Assembly (NCBI RefSeq): GCF_002834225.1 | Contig: NZ_NNSR01000072.1 | Coordinates: 1-64,000 of the forward strand | Length of the DNA: 64,000 nt | Direction: 5' to 3' | Source of the DNA: Ruminococcus bromii | GTDB lineage: Bacteria > Bacillota > Clostridia > Oscillospirales > Acutalibacteraceae | In this document: positions 41,893 to 50,636 of the stretch, in pieces | How positions within the stretch are numbered: the stretch's first letter is position 1 | Layout: each line of letters opens with the position of its first letter | Translations under genes and position numbers: made by a program | Notes under the pieces: model-generated | Databases searched by the model: none | Told to the model about the DNA's origin: nothing | Seen by the model: only the letters and a program-made list of their open reading frames with translations

Positions 41893-42615
41893 ATGGCTTC
41901 TAATTTTAAATTATTTAAAAAGAAAAACGACAGAAAAAATAAAGGACAAATTTTTTCTCTCTCCGACAAAAGCAAGTTTGCAATTGTTGAAGCCTACAAG
42001 GCGGCAAGAACAAATATTATGTTTTCACTTTCTGCAAAAGAAAAGAAATGCTTTGCCGTAACAAGCTATTCAAAGGGTGAGGGAAAAAGCACGGCTTCCG
42101 CTAACCTTGCAATTTCATTTTCAAAAATGGAGAAGAGAGTTCTTCTCATTGACTGCGATCTTCGCCGTCCGAATATTCATAATATTTTTAAGCTTGACAA
42201 TAAGAACGGTCTTACCAATGTAATCGGTAAAATGATTGAGGTTGACGAGGCTGTTAGGCACGATGTTTTACCTAATCTTGATATTCTCCCTGCGGGTACT
42301 ATTGCGCCAAACCCTTCCGAGCTTATGTGCAGCGCTCGTTTTCAGGAGCTATATAAGCAGTTTGTCAGGGAGTATGATTATGTAATTTTTGATACACCCC
42401 CTATCGGTGTTGTTGCCGATGCTTTGCTTCTCAAGGATTTGATTGCCGGTTTTGTTGTAGTTGTGCGTGAACGCTCAACAACTCACGGTGATCTTCAACA
42501 TCTTATTGACAGTGTTAAGCTTGCCGACTCTACCATACTCGGACTTCTTGAAGTAGGCTGTACCTATGATTCAAAAAGAAGAAAGAAAGGCTATTACTAT
42601 TACCAGTATTATTGA
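41893..42615 (+). CDS. CpsD/CapB family tyrosine-protein kinase
   Basis: A 240-residue bacterial tyrosine kinase. Walker A reads SKGEGKSTASANLA, Walker A' is LLIDCDLRRPNIH and Walker B is YVIFDTPP. The C-terminus is a tyrosine cluster (GYYYYQYY), the usual autophosphorylation tail. It acts with the membrane modulator encoded just before it, in polysaccharide production control. Two terminators follow, closing the two-gene unit. Confidence 0.93.
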   Translation: MASNFKLFKKKNDRKNKGQIFSLSDKSKFAIVEAYKAARTNIMFSLSAKEKKCFAVTSYSKGEGKSTASANLAISFSKMEKRVLLIDCDLRRPNIHNIFKLDNKNGLTNVIGKMIEVDEAVRHDVLPNLDILPAGTIAPNPSELMCSARFQELYKQFVREYDYVIFDTPPIGVVADALLLKDLIAGFVVVVRERSTTHGDLQHLIDSVKLADSTILGLLEVGCTYDSKRRKKGYYYYQYY

Positions 42616-42684
42616 TTTGTCAGATTCGCTGCTTTGTGCTGCAGCACGAAAACATCTAAAAGCTATATAAACAACAAAAAAATC

Positions 42685-42736
42685 ACAGACTTGCAAACTT
42701 TCACCAAAAATGACTGTTGTGAGTCTGTTCTTTTTT
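42685..42736 (+). terminator. Terminator 1 after the tyrosine-kinase pair
   Basis: ACAGACT (42685-42691) pairs with AGTCTGT (42722-42728), and a T-rich run follows. Confidence 0.7.
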
Positions 42737-42744
42737 GTGAAAAT

Positions 42745-42782
42745 AAAAATGCAAGTTTGTAAAAAACATCTTGCATTTTTCT
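42745..42782 (+). terminator. Terminator 2 after the tyrosine-kinase pair
   Basis: AAAAATGCAAG (42745-42755) pairs perfectly with CTTGCATTTTT (42770-42780). Being symmetric in A and T tails, it could work in both directions. Confidence 0.75.
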
Positions 42783-42851
42783 GCCGCATAGGGTAAAATG
42801 TATTAGAAAATTAAAATACATTTGCAATAATATTTTAAGGAGTTATTCAAA

Positions 42852-44132
42852 ATGGGTTATCTTGATTTAAGTAAACAGGAACTTGAAAAAGAGTATAGCG
42901 TGCTTTCTAAAAGGTTTGAAGAAATCAAAGGTATGGGTCTTAGCCTGAATATGGCAAGAGGCAAGCCCAGCAAAGAACAGCTGGATTTTTCATTGCCTAT
43001 GCTTGACACAATTAACAGCAAGTCTGATTTTATCGGCGAAGACAATATGGATTGCCGTAACTACGGACTTCTCAACGGTATTACAGAGTGCAGAAAGCTT
43101 TTTGCGGATATTCTCGGTGTAGATGCAGAGAATGTTATTGTAGGCGGTTCTTCAAGCCTTAATATGATGTTTGATACAATTTCATGCTTTATGACAGCTC
43201 CCGCTGTTGAGGGCTGCAAACCATGGTATGAAGTAAAGAACAGAAAATTCCTCTGTCCGGTACCGGGTTATGACCGTCATTTCGGCATTACTCAGTATTA
43301 CGGCTTTGAGCTTATCCCGATTCCTATGGATGACAACGGACCTGATATGGATATAGTTGAAAAGCTCGTTTCCGAAGATGAGTCTGTTAAGGGCATCTGG
43401 TGTGTTCCTAAATATTCAAACCCTGCAGGAACAACTTACAGCGATGAGGTTGTAAAGCGTTTTGCAGCCTTAAAGCCTGCCGCCAAGGATTTCAGAATTA
43501 TGTGGGATAATGCCTATTGCATTCATGAAATCAGCGACACGCCCGATGTGCTTCTCAATATTATGGATGAGTGCAAAAAGACCGGCAACGAAGACCTTCC
43601 TATTATGTTCTGTTCAACATCAAAGATTACTTTCCCCGGTTCGGGTGTTGCTGCGCTGGCTGCTTCTGAGAATAACCTTAAAGTTCTCCGTGAGAAATAT
43701 AACTATGAAATCATCAGCTATGACAAGCTTAATATGCTTCGCCATGTAAGATTCTTCAAAAATTATGACGGCGTTCTTAAGCATATGGAAAAGCACAAGA
43801 AAATTCTTAAGCCTAAGTTTGACATCGTTCTTGATACACTTGATAAGGAGCTTGAACCCGCCGGTATCGCATCATGGAAAAAGCCGCACGGCGGATACTT
43901 TGTAAGTGTTGATGTATATGACGGTACGGCAAAGAGGACAGTTGCCCTCTGCAAGGAGGCAGGAGTTGTCCTCACAGGAGCAGGTGCGACATATCCTCTC
44001 GGTCTTGACCCCAATGATTCAAATATAAGAATTGCTCCGACATTTCCTCCGAACAGTGAGCTTGAAGTTGCAATGGATGTTTTCTGTACCTGTGCCAAGC
44101 TTGCCGCCTGTGAGAAGATTCTGAACAAGTAA
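42852..44132 (+). CDS. Aminotransferase, aspartate aminotransferase type Ic-like
   Basis: A 426-residue PLP enzyme of fold type I. The lysine that holds the cofactor is in CSTSKITFPGSG, and the Asn-Ala-Tyr segment (IMWDNAYCIHE) and the final substrate-Arg block (SNIRIAPTFP) are seen. The start (LSKQELEKEYSVLSKRFEEIKGMGLSLNMARGKPS) fits the Asp_aminotransf (PF12897-like) group related to the Corynebacterium aspartate aminotransferase. Aspartate is the most likely amino donor. Single gene with AAGGAG upstream of its ATG. Confidence 0.85.
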   Translation: MGYLDLSKQELEKEYSVLSKRFEEIKGMGLSLNMARGKPSKEQLDFSLPMLDTINSKSDFIGEDNMDCRNYGLLNGITECRKLFADILGVDAENVIVGGSSSLNMMFDTISCFMTAPAVEGCKPWYEVKNRKFLCPVPGYDRHFGITQYYGFELIPIPMDDNGPDMDIVEKLVSEDESVKGIWCVPKYSNPAGTTYSDEVVKRFAALKPAAKDFRIMWDNAYCIHEISDTPDVLLNIMDECKKTGNEDLPIMFCSTSKITFPGSGVAALAASENNLKVLREKYNYEIISYDKLNMLRHVRFFKNYDGVLKHMEKHKKILKPKFDIVLDTLDKELEPAGIASWKKPHGGYFVSVDVYDGTAKRTVALCKEAGVVLTGAGATYPLGLDPNDSNIRIAPTFPPNSELEVAMDVFCTCAKLAACEKILNK

Positions 44133-44253
44133 TCATCACTAGATTTTTTGTCTGTCAGTGCTTACTATGAAAGATTTTGTGCATTATTTATAACATTAGA
44201 ATGTTTTTTTTGACAGATTGAATTCTTTTTTTATTAAATATTTCCGTATCCAT

Positions 44254-44282
44254 TGACATTTTACAAAAATAATTCTATAATA
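44254..44282 (+). promoter_or_regulatory. Promoter of secD-secF
   Basis: TTGACA (44254-44259), 17 bases and TATATA (44277-44282). Confidence 0.65.
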
Positions 44283-44324
44283 ACTCTGTTACGGTCTGTG
44301 GTTAGATGTTCGTGACAGAGTTAT
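44280..44324 (+). promoter_or_regulatory. Leader hairpin ahead of secD
   Basis: ATAACTCTGT (44280-44289) and ACAGAGTTAT (44315-44324) form a 10-bp perfect stem at the very start of the secD leader, followed by TTTGACTTT. It may protect the 5' end or attenuate transcription. Confidence 0.5.
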
Positions 44325-44381
44325 TTTGACTTTAGAGCAAAATAAAACCACAGCCAATTATTTAACGGAGGTTTCAAAGGC

Positions 44382-45803
44382 ATGAAAAGAGTTCCAAAGC
44401 CTGTATTCTTTGTCGTAGCTTTGCTGATACTTGCCTTTTCATTTACTGCGATTTTTGGTATTTCCTACTACACCGGCGATAACAAAACAACAGTATTAAA
44501 AGGTATCAGCGACATACGATGGGGAATAGACATCCGCGGCGGTGTTGAAGCTACTTTCAAACCGGCAGGGGATGTTGACGCAACTGACGAGCAGCTTGAG
44601 TCTGCAAAGTCAATCATTGAATTAAGAATGGTATCTCAGGGTATCACGGATTATGAGCTTTATGCTGACGCAAAGAGCGACAGAATCATTGTTCGTTTCC
44701 CGTGGAAGGAAGATTCCGACCAGAACGCAGTTGAGGCTATTGAAGAAATTTCTTCAACAGCACAGCTTACATTCCGTCCCGGAGACGGTCATGAAACAAC
44801 TGACATCGATTCAAACGGTGAATATGTTTACAAGACTCCTTCAGGTGACACGGCAAAAACAATCCTTATGGACGGTTCTTATGTTGAAAGTGCCTCAGCA
44901 GGTATGACAACAGACAAGACCACAGGTAAAAATTCCTATGTAGTTCAGCTTAAGCTGAAGAGCAGCGGTGACAAGAACGGTAAAGAGCGTTTTGCTGACA
45001 TCACTAAAGAATATCTAAACCAGCAGGTTTCAATCTGGATGGATGATATTATGCTTTCAGCTCCTAAGGTTGAGGCTGAAATTACAGACGGCAACGCTGT
45101 TATTTCAGGTGACTTCACAGCTAAAGAGGCTCAGGACCTTGCATCAAAAATCAACGCAGGTGCTCTTCCTTTCCAGCTTGAAACATCAAACTATGGCACA
45201 ATCAGTGCAACCCTCGGTGAAAATTCACTCATTGCAATGGCATATGCGGGTGTTATCGCATTTATCCTTATTGCAATCATTATGATTCTCTTCTACCGTT
45301 TGCCCGGTTTTGTTGCAGTTATCTCACTTCTCGGTCAGATGGGTCTTGCCATTGCGGCTGTATCAGGTTACTTCCCTGTATTCTCTTCATTCACAATGAC
45401 GCTCCCCGGTATTGCTGGTCTTATCCTTTCAATCGGTATGGGCGTTGACTGTAATGTTATTACTGCCGAGCGTATCAAGGAAGAACTTAAAGCGGGCAGA
45501 ACTCTTGACGGTGCTCTTGAAAGGGGTACAAAGAATTCACTTTCCGCTATCATCGACGGTAATATGACCGTTATTATCGTATCAATTATCCTTATGCTTG
45601 TATTTGGTCCTGCAAATATTCTCTCCATTATCTTCGGTGAGTCAACAACAGGTACTATCTACTCATTCGGTTACACACTTCTTGTCGGCGTAATCGCTAA
45701 CTTTATCATGGGTGTATTCTGTACAAGAATTATGCTCAGAAGTGTTGCAGGCTTTAAGTTCCTGCGTAAAAAATGGTTGTTTGGAGGTGCTAAGAATGAC
45801 TGA
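44382..45803 (+). CDS. secD: Protein translocase subunit SecD
   Basis: A 473-residue membrane protein that uses the proton-motive force to help SecYEG export proteins. After the first helix comes the conserved DIRGG block, then the large extracytoplasmic domain (about 60-280). The last five helices contain the RND-type pattern (MTLPGIAGLILSIGMGVDCNVITAERIKEELKAG). ACGGAGG stands before the ATG. It overlaps secF by 8 bases, so the pair is translated together. Confidence 0.94.
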   Translation: MKRVPKPVFFVVALLILAFSFTAIFGISYYTGDNKTTVLKGISDIRWGIDIRGGVEATFKPAGDVDATDEQLESAKSIIELRMVSQGITDYELYADAKSDRIIVRFPWKEDSDQNAVEAIEEISSTAQLTFRPGDGHETTDIDSNGEYVYKTPSGDTAKTILMDGSYVESASAGMTTDKTTGKNSYVVQLKLKSSGDKNGKERFADITKEYLNQQVSIWMDDIMLSAPKVEAEITDGNAVISGDFTAKEAQDLASKINAGALPFQLETSNYGTISATLGENSLIAMAYAGVIAFILIAIIMILFYRLPGFVAVISLLGQMGLAIAAVSGYFPVFSSFTMTLPGIAGLILSIGMGVDCNVITAERIKEELKAGRTLDGALERGTKNSLSAIIDGNMTVIIVSIILMLVFGPANILSIIFGESTTGTIYSFGYTLLVGVIANFIMGVFCTRIMLRSVAGFKFLRKKWLFGGAKND

Positions 45804-46821
45804 TAAAACTCAGACAAAGGCAGTTTCAAAAGCCCCTCTTACAGACGAGGAATTTGTTAATAAGTATAACGGAGGCCGCAAGATTATTGACTTTGTAGGT
45901 CACAAAAAGATTTTCTTCGGAATTTCTCTTGCAATTATTATTATCGGTATCATCTGCAACTTTATTTTCGGTACACAGCTTGACATTCAGTTCTCAGGCG
46001 GTGCAACTCTTAAATTCAGCTACAGTGGTGAAATCAATCAGTCTGAACTTACTGATTTTATTCAGGTTGAAACAACAGAGGACAGAATCACTACAACATA
46101 TGCTCAGGATCTTATGGGTGACAGCGGCACAACGGTAACTGTTCAGTTCTCGGGTAACGATTCAATCAAAACCGATATTCAGAAGAACCTTGAATCAGAC
46201 CTTCAGAAGAAGTATCCGGACAATAACTTCAAATGTCTTGAATCAAATTCGGTTGATGCTTCAATGGGTTTCAGCTTCCTTCTCAAGTGTCTTACTGCTG
46301 TTGCAATTGCAGCCGTGCTTATGGTTCTTTATGTAACAATCAGATTTAAGAAAATCGGCGGTCTTTCGGCAGGTGTTATGGCTCTCGTAGCCCTCTTCCA
46401 CGATGTTGCAATGATTTACTTTATGTATGTAATCTTCCAGATGCCGATTGACGCAAGCTTCATCGCAGTTGTTCTTATGATTCTCGGTTATTCGCTTAAC
46501 GATACAATTGTTATCTATGACCGTGTTCGTGAGGAAAAGAAGCTTGTCGGAAGCAAAACAGATGTTGGCAAGATATTCAACCTCAGCTGTACAAAGTGTA
46601 TTAAGAGAACAATTATGACTTCTGTAACAACACTTTCAGCTATTCTTGTTGTTTATGTTGTTGCCTGTGCGTTCAATATCACATCTGTTCAGGGCTTTGC
46701 TCTTCCGATGATTATCGGTATCATATCGGGTTGTTATTCTTCAATCTGTATCGCAGGTCCGCTTTGGGTTATGTGGCAGCGTCATAAAAAGGCAAAGAAG
46801 CTTGCCGCTAAAGCTGCATAA
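45796..46821 (+). CDS. secF: Protein translocase subunit SecF
   Basis: The partner of SecD, 341 residues. The family block QLDIQFSGGATLKF follows the first helix. The later helices hold the SLNDTIVIYDRVREEKK motif typical of SecF. The N-terminus has an extra polar segment of about 35 residues before the first helix. ATG 45796 is set by GGAGG just ahead; a longer frame from 45712 runs inside secD. Confidence 0.94.
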   Translation: MTDKTQTKAVSKAPLTDEEFVNKYNGGRKIIDFVGHKKIFFGISLAIIIIGIICNFIFGTQLDIQFSGGATLKFSYSGEINQSELTDFIQVETTEDRITTTYAQDLMGDSGTTVTVQFSGNDSIKTDIQKNLESDLQKKYPDNNFKCLESNSVDASMGFSFLLKCLTAVAIAAVLMVLYVTIRFKKIGGLSAGVMALVALFHDVAMIYFMYVIFQMPIDASFIAVVLMILGYSLNDTIVIYDRVREEKKLVGSKTDVGKIFNLSCTKCIKRTIMTSVTTLSAILVVYVVACAFNITSVQGFALPMIIGIISGCYSSICIAGPLWVMWQRHKKAKKLAAKAA

Positions 46822-46863
46822 AACAGCTTTCGGATAAATTTATCCGATTCTGCAAATAATTAT

Positions 46864-46904
46864 AAAGGGGTTGCATAAAGATGTTTTATGCAATCCCTTT
46901 TGTG
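46864..46904 (+). terminator. Terminator of secD-secF
   Basis: A 16-bp stem, AAAGGG plus TTGCATAAA with their complements at 46885-46900 (one G-T pair), followed by TTTT-poor sequence TGTG. Strong hairpin, short U-tail. Confidence 0.75.
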
Positions 46905-46936
46905 TATTCTGTACTTTAAACAACTTGGAGCGATAT

Positions 46937-47923
46937 ATGAAAAAAACTGTTTCAATTTTTCTTTCTTTCCTGATAATTTGTGGCTTGTTTTCAATCTCCG
47001 GATGCGGAAAAGCTGAGAGCTTTAAGAAGTCTGACGGTAAAATCAGCGTTGTTACTACAATTTTTCCTTACTATGATTTTGTAAGACAGCTTGCCAGCGA
47101 TAAGGCTGATGTCCGTTTGCTGCTTTCGCCCGGAAGTGATCCGCACAGCTATGAACCCACGCCGTCTGATATTGTTGCAATTGAAAATTGCGATATTTTT
47201 ATCTATAACGGCGGTGAAAGCGATGAATGGGTTGACGGAGTACTTTCATCAATTGAAAACAAAAATGTCAAGGTGATGAAGATGATGGAGTATGTTCCTC
47301 TCAGACATGAACAATCTATGGATCATGACCATGAACACGACAGTCATGAAGATATGGATGATGATGACGAAGGTCACGATCACGAAGAAGGGGAGGAGTA
47401 TGACGAGCATGTCTGGACTTCAATCAGAAATGCAGAGCGTATGTCTGCCTCAATCGCAGATGAGTTAATGTCAGTTGACAGCAAAAATTCTAAATATTAC
47501 AATGACAGAAAAACAAATTACATTTCACAGCTTGACAGCCTTGATAAGAAATTTACCGAAGTTGCAAATAATAAAAAGCGTGACACGCTTGTTTTTGGCG
47601 ACAGATTTCCGTTTCTCTATTTCGTAAGCGACTACGACCTCGGTTATGAATGTGCTTTCCCCGGATGCAGTCATGAAACCGAGCCGAGTACAGCCGTTGT
47701 TTCTCATCTGATTGATTTTACAAGAGAACACAATATACCCGTTGTGTTCTATCTTGAGCTTTCAAGCGGCAAAATTGCGCAGATTATTTCAGAAGATTCT
47801 TCCGCAAAGACGATGCAGTTTTCTTCGTGTCATAATGTTACAAAAGAAGATTTTGAAAACGGTGCAACATATGTTTCTGTTATGAAACAAAATCTTGAAG
47901 CACTAAAGGAGGCGTTATACTGA
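46937..47923 (+). CDS. Zinc/manganese ABC transporter binding lipoprotein (ZnuA-like)
   Basis: A 328-residue cluster A-I metal-binding protein. The lipoprotein signal ends in ISGC (lipobox I-S-G-C). The start of the mature part, VVTTIFPYYDFVRQLA, and the His-containing loop GSDPHSYEPTP are typical. A His/Asp/Glu-rich loop (about 133-165) like that of zinc-specific ZnuA proteins follows. The next ligands are in YDEHVWTS. ATG 46937 has GGAG seven bases ahead. Its stop overlaps the ATPase gene, so the trio is one operon. The acidic loop favours zinc over manganese, but this is inference. Confidence 0.88.
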   Translation: MKKTVSIFLSFLIICGLFSISGCGKAESFKKSDGKISVVTTIFPYYDFVRQLASDKADVRLLLSPGSDPHSYEPTPSDIVAIENCDIFIYNGGESDEWVDGVLSSIENKNVKVMKMMEYVPLRHEQSMDHDHEHDSHEDMDDDDEGHDHEEGEEYDEHVWTSIRNAERMSASIADELMSVDSKNSKYYNDRKTNYISQLDSLDKKFTEVANNKKRDTLVFGDRFPFLYFVSDYDLGYECAFPGCSHETEPSTAVVSHLIDFTREHNIPVVFYLELSSGKIAQIISEDSSAKTMQFSSCHNVTKEDFENGATYVSVMKQNLEALKEALY

Positions 47924-48669
47924 TGTCACTTATTAAAATAGAAAATGCCTCGCTCGGTTATGAAGGCAAAACCGTTGTCAATGATATTTCGGTTGATATA
48001 AAAGAAAAGGATTATATCTGCATAGTCGGCGAAAACGGTTCGGGCAAAACTACTCTTATGAAAGCCCTTCTCGGACTTTTAAAGCCTTTGAGCGGTTCAA
48101 TTACCTACGGCGACGGACTGAGGCAGAATGAAATCGGTTACCTTCCGCAGTCAAGCGATATTCAGCGTGATTTTCCTGCTTCTGTCAGCGAGGTTGTGCT
48201 TTCGGGCTGTCTTAACAAAAAACACACCTTTTTCTATTCTAAAGAGCAGAAAAAAACTGCCGCTGAGAATATGAAGCTCACGGGTATTTATGATTTACGC
48301 AAGAAGTGTTTCAGAGAACTTTCCGGAGGTCAGCGGCAGCGTGTTATGCTTGCAAGGGCTTTATGCGCAACACACAAGCTGCTTATTCTCGATGAGCCGG
48401 TGACGGGACTTGATCCAATGGCAATGGCTGATATGTATGCTCTCATCAAAAAACTGAATGAAAGCGGAATCACGATTATTATGGTTTCTCATGATGTAAA
48501 TTCAGCGGTGAGCAATGCCTCAAAAATTCTGCACCTTGCAAAGAATTGGTATTTTTACGGTACTGCACATCAGTATCTGCATTCGGATGCCGGCAAACGC
48601 TTTATTCTCAGCGATTGTCCGTGTGATGAATGTCAGCACAGAGTTCACGGGGGTGCAAAAAATGTTTGA
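47923..48669 (+). CDS. Metal ABC transporter ATP-binding protein (ZnuC-like)
   Basis: A 248-residue ABC ATPase. Walker A is GENGSGKT, the signature is LSGGQRQRVML, Walker B is LLILDEPVTGLD and the switch His is in MVSHDV. The C-terminus has a short Cys-rich end (DCPCDECQHRVHG). ATG overlaps the stop of the binding-protein gene and its 3' end overlaps the permease gene by 8 bases. Together with the two neighbours it forms a complete importer. Confidence 0.92.
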   Translation: MSLIKIENASLGYEGKTVVNDISVDIKEKDYICIVGENGSGKTTLMKALLGLLKPLSGSITYGDGLRQNEIGYLPQSSDIQRDFPASVSEVVLSGCLNKKHTFFYSKEQKKTAAENMKLTGIYDLRKKCFRELSGGQRQRVMLARALCATHKLLILDEPVTGLDPMAMADMYALIKKLNESGITIIMVSHDVNSAVSNASKILHLAKNWYFYGTAHQYLHSDAGKRFILSDCPCDECQHRVHGGAKNV

Positions 48670-49498
48670 TATGATTATCGAAATGTTTTCATACAATTTT
48701 ATTGTCAGGGCATTTATTGTCGGCATACTTGTTTCTTTGTGTGCGGCTCTGCTCGGTGTTACGCTTGTTCTCAAACGCTATTCAATGATTGGTGACGGGC
48801 TTTCACATGTGGGCTTCGGTGCGCTTGCAGTTGCGGCGGCTCTCAACCTTGCACCGCTTGAAGTTGCTGTTCCTGTAATCATTATTGCGGCATTCCTGCT
48901 GTTAAGACTTTCCGAGAACAGTAAAATCAACGGCGATGCGGCAATCGCAATAATTTCAAGTACGGCACTTGCAATAGGTGTTGTATTTGTCAGTGTATCG
49001 GGCGTAAATACCGACCTCAACTCATACCTTTTCGGCAGTATTCTTGCCACAACAACAGCCGATGCTATTATGTGCGGAATCCTTGCACTTGTTGTAATCG
49101 TAATATTCATTTTGTTCTATAACAAGATTTTTGCCGTAACCTTTGATGAAACATTTTCAAGGGCAACAGGTCTGAAAACAGGTGTTTATAACACGGTAAT
49201 TGCACTCCTTACGGCTCTCACAATCGTAATCGGTATGAGAATTATGGGTACTCTGCTTATTTCCGCACTTATAATTTTTCCTGCGCTTTCTTCAATGAGG
49301 GTCTGCAAAAAATTCAAGTCGGTAATTCTCTGCTCAGGTGTGCTTTCGCTCTGCTGTTTCTTTGTCGGTATGTGTGCGTCATATTTCTGTGACACACCGA
49401 CAGGCGCAAGCGTAGTAATAGTCAATGCAGCTGTTTTTCTTATATTCTGGCTGATTGAATTTATCAATTCCAAAATTAAAAAGAATAATTCTGTGTAA
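48662..49498 (+). CDS. Metal ABC transporter permease (ZnuB-like)
   Basis: A 278-residue ABC-3 family permease with 7-8 membrane helices. The phrase LVLKRYSMIGDGLSHVGFGALA is the family signature (with the conserved SMIGDGLSH). ATG 48662 follows GGGGGTG, within the end of the ATPase gene; longer frames lie inside that gene. It completes the binding protein, ATPase and permease set for zinc or manganese uptake. Confidence 0.92.
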   Translation: MFDMIIEMFSYNFIVRAFIVGILVSLCAALLGVTLVLKRYSMIGDGLSHVGFGALAVAAALNLAPLEVAVPVIIIAAFLLLRLSENSKINGDAAIAIISSTALAIGVVFVSVSGVNTDLNSYLFGSILATTTADAIMCGILALVVIVIFILFYNKIFAVTFDETFSRATGLKTGVYNTVIALLTALTIVIGMRIMGTLLISALIIFPALSSMRVCKKFKSVILCSGVLSLCCFFVGMCASYFCDTPTGASVVIVNAAVFLIFWLIEFINSKIKKNNSV

Positions 49499-49501
49499 GA
49501 A

Positions 49502-49882
49502 TTACAAAATATTTTCAACTAACGGAAACTCGCTTTCTTTAATGGAGGCGAGTTCTTTTTTTGCCTGAACGCTTTCGGCAAAGTACATATCACGGTTCTG
49601 TTTTTGTGCAAATGCGGTCATCCTCGAAATGCTTATTCCTATTGCGTCAACATAATCGTGTATGAGCACGGTATCAATAAATTTTGCACTGTCATACCAC
49701 TCTTCTTCTGTTTCTTTGCAAATTTTGAGAGCGTCGTCAAATTCGAGCCGACTCATCAGTCTGTCGGCGTGTTCGATTTTTGCAATGAACGAATCCGTCT
49801 TGCCCGAAATAAATCCTGTTTCAACCGAGGCAAAGCAGAGTGCCGCCAGAACAAGCGAAAGTGCAATGTAAATTCTTTTCAT
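49502..49882 (-). CDS. DUF4363 family protein
   Basis: A 126-residue protein with an N-terminal hydrophobic signal or anchor (about 5-20) and a helical rest with the family-like pattern 'DDALKICKETEEEWYDSAKFIDTVLIHDYVD'. DUF4363 proteins often accompany DUF421 proteins in spore-forming Clostridia, as here. Function unknown. It is 4 bases behind the DUF421 gene and would be co-translated. It ends close to the end of the metal permease gene on the other strand. Confidence 0.82.
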   Translation of the reverse strand: MKRIYIALSLVLAALCFASVETGFISGKTDSFIAKIEHADRLMSRLEFDDALKICKETEEEWYDSAKFIDTVLIHDYVDAIGISISRMTAFAQKQNRDMYFAESVQAKKELASIKESEFPLVENIL

Positions 49883-49886
49883 ACTG

Positions 49887-50555
49887 TCATTCCTTTTTTA
49901 TAATATTGTAATTTCCGAGTGCGTCAAGTGTCATCAGAAAAACATTGTTTTGCTTAATATTTTTCTTTTCGAGAATTTTCTTGACATAATCCTTTTCTTT
50001 TTCACACAGATTAAGAGAATTTTGAAGGATTTTACCGTTGCTGACAACAACCGTTTCAATTTTGTTGTCCTTGATTTTTAACCCGAAATCCTCGGCAGAC
50101 GGCTGTCTTTTATCAGGCTTTTCGAGAACGCTTACTTCACCGTTGGTTTCAACAATGCAGTACTGAACATCTTCAATCGAAAAAATACCCTGTTGTCTTA
50201 GCTGAACGCTCAAATCTTCTGTTGTAAGCCGTAGCTTTTTCATTGCAGATTGCAGAATTTTTCCGTCTTTAATTACAATAACGGGCTTTCCGCACACAAG
50301 ACTGCGGAAACCGCTCCACTTCATCATAATCACGCTTGCTGTAATTTCAAGAGCAACTAATATTGCAACCGGGATAACTCCGCTCAATAACGGTTGAGAT
50401 GTGTTCTGCATAGGAATTGACGCAATATCCGATACTATCATCGTTATAACAAGCTCACTCGGCTGCATATCGCTTATTTGTCGCTTTCCCATAAGTCTGA
50501 CTGCCAAAATAACAAAGGCATAGAGCAAAATTGTTCTGATTATTGAAATTATCAT
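49887..50555 (-). CDS. DUF421 (YetF-like) membrane protein
   Basis: A 222-residue protein with three N-terminal membrane helices and two soluble DUF421 modules. The block VRLMGKRQISDMQPSELVITMIVSDIASIPMQN is a clear family mark, followed by KPVIVIKDGKI and RLTTEDLSVQLRQQGI. Relatives in Bacillus are linked with the spore envelope and germination, but the activity is unknown. ATG 50555 has a GGTGA site five bases ahead. It diverges from the germination operon, which supports a spore-related role. Confidence 0.88.
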   Translation of the reverse strand: MIISIIRTILLYAFVILAVRLMGKRQISDMQPSELVITMIVSDIASIPMQNTSQPLLSGVIPVAILVALEITASVIMMKWSGFRSLVCGKPVIVIKDGKILQSAMKKLRLTTEDLSVQLRQQGIFSIEDVQYCIVETNGEVSVLEKPDKRQPSAEDFGLKIKDNKIETVVVSNGKILQNSLNLCEKEKDYVKKILEKKNIKQNNVFLMTLDALGNYNIIKKE

Positions 50556-50636
50556 AACATCACCGTTACTAATATTTGCATAATTTGAGCCGATATACCG
50601 CAAAATAAAAAGCAGATATATTAAGACGGTGATTAA

